DNA of 64,000 bases from assembly GCA_038502055.1 (NCBI GenBank), contig JAXRKN010000041.1, forward strand, positions 3,763,501 to 3,827,500, in the 5' to 3' direction. A program made the translations under genes and the position numbers. Of this stretch, positions 59,801 through 64,000 are shown in pieces. The DNA comes from Tanytarsus gracilentus (taxonomy: Eukaryota; Arthropoda; Insecta; Diptera; Chironomidae). The notes under the pieces were generated by a model that searched no databases, had not been told where the DNA came from, and saw only the letters and a program-made list of their open reading frames with translations. The first letter of the stretch is position 1; every line of letters begins with the position of its first letter.

Positions 59801-62800
59801 TTATTTGCAGCACGAAGACGAACGCGAAGAATTTGATTCTTACGGAAGCCTTCAACCTTATAGCGATTGAGTGATGACTTGATGTATCGTTCGAGTTCAC
59901 TAACAACCTTACGAATTGCTTTATCATCAACCGTAGCAACATCCTCATCTTTTGGTGCATAAGCGTACCAAGATGATTTTTCACTTTGATTATCGACTTC
60001 AATCTTATAGCCAATAATTGGTGCACCACCATCGTCGAGTGGTGGCATCCATTTAAGCACAAAGTTAGTGTCGAAAAGATCACGTAACTCAAGTTTTTGT
60101 GGTGCTGTTGGTGGTGTCATCATGTTAAGCTTGACTGGACTCTCAACGGCACCTTGAGCGTTCTCAATTGTGATCTTATATGGACCGGACATGGCACGTG
60201 TTGGTTTTTTAATTTTAATAATGACTTTATCATCTTTTACGATAATTTCACAGTCACTCTTACCCAATGGCTTGCCATCAGGTCCAACGATTTTAGCTTG
60301 AACTGGTGATTTTCGAGTTCCATCAATGCGATAAGGAATTGAGAATTCCATGGGACCGCCCTTGTCAATTGGAGCTTCAATTTTCTCAGGCGCATCAACA
60401 ATCGGTCCTGATTCACCTCGAAGAACAGTCAAATTACATTTCGAGTTCAAATCTCCCGATCGACATTCGAGTTCGCCAGCATCTTCCATCTTGACATTCT
60501 TGAAAATGAGTTGATGTTTGCCACCTCCAAGATTTTTAAGCTCAAAGTTCTCTCCATCCTTCACCTCTTCACCTTTTAAGAACCAAACTGCTGGTGCAGT
60601 TTGATCTTGCAATTCAACTTCCAATACACTGCGATCTCTCTCAATCATGTCGGTGTCTTTGAGTTTTTTCAAGAATTTATTCTGATAATTTACTGTGATT
60701 TCGGCGAGTGTCTTGTCAGCGTTTGACACACAAGAATATTCACCAGAGTCATTGACTTTCGCGTCTCTGATGATAATTTTACGCTTGCGGCCATCTTTAA
60801 GAATTTCAATGCGTTTATCGCCTTGAATTTCTTCACCATTCTTCAACCACTTTACATCACCACGTGAGTCATTTAACTCGCAAGCGAGTGTAAGTGTATC
60901 CTTCTCAATTAATCGTGCTGATTTGAGAATCTTTGTGAATTTATATTGGAACTCAGAGAGTGTGATGACAGTTTCGGTTTTGTCTGGTTGTTTCTCAATG
61001 TTACATGCATAAGTTGCCTCGTCATCTTTCTGACAATCGTTGACTGTTAATTTAAGGAAACCCGAAAGTTCCTTGATTACTTGATATTTCTTGCCGTCAC
61101 CGCACAAACTCTCATCGATGCGTTCGCCATTCTTCGTCCAAAAGACTTGTGCTTTTCCACTGTTGACAGCGCACTCAAGATCGAAGTCATGACCATAATA
61201 ACCCTTGCACTTCTTATCGAGTTGCTTAATGAAGTTATAAGTGGGATCAGGTTCATCGACACTGAGTGTAGCATGGCAGGTAATTGCGTTGATATCAACA
61301 ACATATTTGCCAGAGTCTTCAACTCTTGGTGCGGCAATAATGAGCTTGTAGACTTCACCCTCATTGGTCATCTTATATTTCGATGATGGGAAGATTTCAT
61401 CCTTACGGAAGTACCAGCGAGGCTTGCAATTAGGTTTGGTAAATTGACACTCGAAAACGACTTTCTTGTCCTTTCCTTCTTTCGCGAACTGATCGATGAG
61501 TGGTCGAGAGAATGTGTCGGGTTTCTAAAAATTATCAAAAGTGAATTGAGTTAGTGAGAGTTTCTAATTATTTGCAGCATCAAAATTGTCCACGATTGGA
61601 TTAAAAAATTCCGAAAAGTAAAATTAGAAAAAATTTCAAAATTCAAAAAATAAAAAATTCCATCGTGGATCATTTTGATAAAAAAATATGAAATTTTTGA
61701 TGATGCTTTAAAAAATATGAAAAAGAGATTCTGAAAAATAAAAAATTATTGAGTCTGCACAGATCGACGTAAAATTGTGCCCGAGTTCTAAAAATTCCAG
61801 CAAACTTCAAAAAGAAACCTTCAAAAAAATTTATTCGCCAGTCGAAAAATTCTCGAACAAAAATAACGGACTAGGAAAATGGTTGGGAATGAGTGAGGCA
61901 AATTTTTTTTCGCGAAATGAGAAAACTGTGAACGATTTTTTTTCTACCCATTCGGTATCCTCATTAACCACGTTTCTTTTCTGCAAAAAGGAATTTTTAA
62001 CCAATTAGAAATTTTATTTTAATCGACGAATTTTGATAGCCGATTCGAAAGCTTAGAAAGAATTTTGAGAGCTTTTTTTGTGTTTTATTTTCGCAGAGTA
62101 AAATTTGCCACAGGAAAAAAGGAATAAAGGAATTTTATGGTTTTAAAAAGAGAGTTGTGAAGTTTTATGAGATTTGAAATGTTGAAGAGAGAGAAAAGTG
62201 AAACACCAAGCTGCACATAGTGAAAGAACTAAATTAATGATGGATCATATGACTGTGACCATCATAAAGTCAGTTTATTTTAATTATGTGCACTTAGGCG
62301 TTTGATTTTGTTGAGTTTTGTTCATGCAGTCATACATAGAGACAATAGAGTTGAGACAGAGTGAATTTTGGAACATCGAAAAGTGTAAAATTGTGAATGT
62401 TAAAAAGAATTAAAAATTTTGGAACATCGAGAGAACGCCAATAGTCCTTAAAGACAGAATACAACCAATGTGTTGAGTATCGAGAATATATATAGAGAGA
62501 ATAGTTTGGTCAGTGTGAGAAAATCTGTTAAAAAAACTAGAGAAATAGAGAAAAAATTGTGTAAAGAAGAAATTTTGGGTGCATTTTTGAATTTTTGGGA
62601 TAATTTTTTTTGTTTTTTTGTTTGAGACACAGAAAGAAGACAAAGAGGATTATTTACTTGAAAGCCAAACCTGTTTTCGGACTGGTTGTAACGTGGGCCA
62701 ATCGGGAATTATATCCGCTAACGACGCACGACGTGATGATGAATCCTAAAGTTTATTTGTTCGGTTTTCATTGCGTTTATTTTTAAAGACATGACAATGC

Positions 62801-63628
62801 GAAAATTGAGCTTGAAGTTGACGAATTGAATTTATTTAATTTTTATCAATTTCATCAATTCCACTCAATTTTATTAACGAATTTGTTTTTCAGTGAAATA
62901 TTTTTGACATGAAGACGAAGAAATGAGAAATAAAACATGAAATGATGTTCAAACTTTTTTTTTCTCTCTCAAACTTACCCTATCGACTTTCTTTAGTGTT
63001 GGTGCTGGTGGCTTTTCGACCTCTTTCAAGTCGCCCCAATCGGGATCGCCTTTGTCTGGACCCCATTTTGCATATTTACGTTTCTTCAACATCGCACGGA
63101 AGTCCATGCCACTCGAGTCGGACACAAACAATTGACATTCGGCTGAATCTTCGCCGTGAATGTTAGAAATGACAATACGAAAAGTGCCTTCATCGTTAGG
63201 CTTGACTTTACGAATACATAAAATAATTGTGTTGGCTGTGCCATCGGTGTTGAATTTGTAGCGGCCACCCTCGATGATCTCACCCACGCCCTTATAGAAT
63301 TTGTATGTGGGTGCGGGATTGCCTTCAACTTGAATGGTTATGTAACCAGTGGCATCTGAAGATTCATTTTTGAAGAAGGAAAATTTTGTTAGTTACATCA
63401 TGAAGAAATTTCTAATTTATTTTTTGTTAGTCACAAAATTTCGCATTAAAATTTCCTTCAAGCTAAAATTTTTTTCGAACCTTCAACAGCCGAATAGCTT
63501 TCTTGAATGTCCACAATCGAAGGTGGACCTCCATCGCCGGTTGGACGAAGTGGAGTTGACGGTTTATTAATTAAGTCCTCCAGATCTCCTACACTTGGCC
63601 TACGTACATCAATCGAAGCACGTCGTTT
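34519..63628 (-). CDS. bt: Projectin/twitchin, giant Ig-FN3 muscle protein kinase (3' part; N-terminus beyond the window)
   Basis: Fifteen exons on the minus strand: 63481-63628, 62979-63355, 62671-62745, 58824-61524, 58352-58654, 57887-58121, 57481-57826, 54988-57427, 52292-54778, 48561-52237, 37776-47949, 37224-37280, 35333-35833, 35009-35278 and 34519-34952. Phases agree throughout and total 8,075 codons with the stop. The order is: an Ig domain, a linker with WGPDKGDPDWGDLKEVEKPP, a run of Ig domains, then a long array of mostly FN3-FN3-Ig modules. Next come paired Ig domains, a final FN3, a MLCK/titin-type kinase and five C-terminal Ig domains. This matches insect projectin (Drosophila bent) and nematode twitchin (unc-22). 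These proteins lie along the myosin filament, contribute passive stiffness and carry a mechanically regulated kinase. Drosophila projectin is about 9,000 residues, so roughly 900 N-terminal residues should lie to the right. Exon 63481-63628 has a weak donor (GTTCGA) and is the least certain exon. Confidence 0.95.
35834..37775 (-). other. bt: Projectin introns flanking the 57-nt cassette exon
   Basis: Two introns of 1,390 bp (35834-37223) and 495 bp (37281-37775) surround the cassette. They are AT-rich with no clear repeats. They are among the longest introns of the gene within the window, which fits regulated splicing of the cassette. Confidence 0.55.
37224..37280 (-). other. bt: Projectin 57-nt symmetric cassette exon
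   Basis: The exon encodes GDGASPEQEELANSILHSG, a hydrophilic linker between the second and third post-kinase Ig domains. It has an AAAG acceptor and a GTAAAT donor. The upstream exon ends with one base of a codon, and both this exon and the next complete a codon with two bases. Skipping it therefore keeps the frame. It lies between introns of 495 and 1,390 bp. Confidence 0.7.
37776..47949 (-). other. bt: Projectin 10.17-kb exon: FN3/Ig array, kinase and two Ig domains
   Basis: This single uninterrupted exon encodes 3,391 codons. It starts inside an FN3 domain at DDGGAPIESY. Mostly FN3-FN3-Ig modules follow, with occasional extra FN3 domains. Before the kinase come two FN3, a double Ig (KPEFVRRLQ and PPKLGHYEP), two FN3, a second double Ig and the pre-kinase FN3. 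The kinase and the first two post-kinase Ig domains (APRFVIRPQ; APIFTFQLR) end the exon. The acceptor is TTTTTTAG and the donor is GTGAGT, leaving one base of a codon. Confidence 0.9.
38677..39453 (-). other. bt: Projectin kinase catalytic domain
   Basis: The domain opens YDILEEIGSGAFGVVHRCRE (glycine loop). The ATP-anchoring lysine is in YAAKFIPV and the catalytic loop is HLDIKPEN, with HLD in place of HRD as in titin/twitchin kinases. IDFGLA is the DFG motif, and FAAPEIVERD the APE motif. Lobe C ends around HECLEHVWL. All catalytic residues are present, so the kinase should be active. The segment after it (about 38,470-38,670) corresponds to the autoinhibitory tail before the next Ig domain. 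Confidence 0.93.
47979..48486. mobile_element. 508-bp TIR element in a projectin intron with 8-bp target-site duplication
   Basis: The element starts TAGGGATCC (47979) and ends GGATCCCTA (48486). It is flanked by the perfect direct repeat AAATTTAT at 47971-47978 and 48487-48494. Inside each end are clusters of the palindromic units GGTGATCACC and CACCGGTG, making a longer imperfect inverted repeat. An 8-bp duplication and TAGGG-type ends suggest a hAT-related MITE. It occupies most of the 611-bp intron 47950-48560; the pre-insertion intron would have been about 95 bp. No transposase ORF is present. Confidence 0.85.
52238..52291 (-). other. bt: Projectin 54-nt intron without in-frame stop
   Basis: GTAAGT follows GATGAAT, and TTTTAG precedes CTACAAGA. 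Removing 54 nt turns an implausible hydrophobic insert (CKFDCYFYLIYSTNLNILA) into a normal FN3 strand KKRIDESTRFTTLGR. The length is a multiple of three and there is no stop, so the ORF reads straight through. A naive translation would wrongly keep 18 extra residues. Confidence 0.85.
56530..56735 (-). other. bt: Projectin charged low-complexity insert in an FN3 domain
   Basis: The encoded segment runs from about LKKGKGKGKDDDKENEYPSL through GDEDGDDDGSGKGKGKRKKP to LPIGTGNTSPLAAK. It sits between the first strand of an FN3 domain (GAPSKPNVKKKVDL) and its conserved WEAPEDDGG core. This is about 60 residues where neighbouring FN3 domains have about 10. It is probably a disordered spacer with alternating basic and acidic patches. 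Confidence 0.75.
57178..57241 (-). other. bt: Projectin Lys-rich insert in an FN3 loop
   Basis: The encoded stretch KEDDAKAKKEKRKKKKVKAK interrupts the FN3 domain that starts DKPEIVDFDENSVDLEFQPP. It lies just before the conserved GLKEG...QFRVRAKN strand. Other FN3 domains in the protein have only a few residues there. Confidence 0.7.
58824..63628 (-). other. bt: Projectin N-proximal segment: Ig run, linkers and first FN3-Ig modules
   Basis: Four exons. The first (63481-63628) is a basic/proline linker with KRRASIDVRRPS. The second (62979-63355) is an Ig domain plus the WGPDKGDPDWGDL linker. The third (62671-62745, 75 nt) encodes DSSSRRASLADIIPDWPTLQ. The fourth (58824-61524) holds a tandem run of Ig domains (KPDTFSRPL; CKGYYGHDF; LIEKDTLTLACEL; MIERDRSVL; a fifth at IVDAPEKIEAP) and then FN3-FN3-Ig-FN3. 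Two RRAS sites look like basophilic kinase substrates (inference). Confidence 0.85.
61525..62670 (-). other. bt: Projectin 1.15-kb intron
   Basis: AT-rich non-coding sequence between the 75-nt exon and the large Ig exon. It contains an imperfect inverted repeat at about 61578-61685 and no convincing additional exon. ORFs at 62410-62643 have no recognisable domain. Confidence 0.6.
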
Positions 63629-64000
63629 CTAAAAGTTTCAAAACGTGTGGGTTGAACAGAAAGATAAAAAAAATTTGCATTAGACACAACATAAATAAAA
63701 GTTGTGACAGTTTTAGAGACAAGGGACTGATTCTTTTATTTTGAGGGGTTTTGACGACCTAAAAATTGAAAGAAAAAAGATTTTGTGATATTTTTTTGAC
63801 GTTACGAAATATTTACAGTCGAATGAATTGATTTTTGTGAAAATTTCTCGATAATTTTTTTTAATAAAAACAGCAATAAAGCAACTTTCACGCGTTAATT
63901 GATTTAAGTGAGTAATTTTCCATGACATCAACCTTGACACCAATATTAATGTCACAGGGATAAATTTTTATATTATGTTCCTATGGTGAAAAGAATTTTC
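63629..64000 (-). other. bt: Projectin intronic sequence at the right edge
   Basis: Mostly non-coding. A 48-nt stretch at 63933-63980 has a CACCATAG acceptor and a GTTGATG donor. It is open in phase 0 (EHNIKIYPCDINIGVK) and could be a small upstream exon, but the support is weak. The remaining exons of the gene lie outside the window. Confidence 0.35.

Overview
The window looks like AT-rich nuclear DNA from an insect, most likely a dipteran (nematoceran-like; this placement is inference). It holds a projectin/twitchin gene, a takeout-type juvenile hormone binding protein, a sugar-clade gustatory receptor and a pyrokinin/PBAN-type GPCR. Many introns are only 50-75 bp, and several non-autonomous inverted-repeat transposons are present. 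All coordinates come from reading the bases and checking that every exon junction keeps the reading frame. No alignment or database search was run.

Layout. (1) 1-3.9 kb: non-coding, with two inverted-repeat structures near the left edge and one TATA-like motif. (2) 3,988-18,125, + strand: an 11-coding-exon pyrokinin/PBAN (neuromedin-U-like) receptor whose 5 kb second intron carries two transposon-like elements. (3) 22,308-23,248, - strand: a compact four-exon secreted JHBP/takeout-family gene. (4) 25,655-27,899, - strand: a complete eight-exon sugar-receptor-like gustatory receptor, including a 15-nt microexon. (5) 28-34.5 kb: gene-poor, with an 838-bp inverted-repeat element, a roughly 1-kb foldback element made of ATTCCGCGGAAT-type motifs, and a roughly 96-bp mini-element. 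(6) 34,519 to the right edge, - strand: the 3' 24.2 kb of coding sequence (15 exons, about 8,074 codons) of projectin/twitchin, the giant Ig/FN3 muscle kinase. One exon is 10.17 kb long and holds the kinase domain. The N-terminus lies beyond the right edge.

The genes do not form a pathway. Projectin is a structural and signalling protein of the muscle thick filament. The GPCR is a neuropeptide receptor. The JHBP-like protein is predicted to carry a hydrophobic ligand in extracellular fluid. The gustatory receptor is a chemosensory channel.

The strongest non-genic signal is a set of short terminal-inverted-repeat elements, three of them with 8-9 bp flanking duplications (8 bp in the two clearest, as in hAT elements). 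Several have interiors made of self-specific tandem or palindromic repeats. One sits in a projectin intron and one in a GPCR intron.
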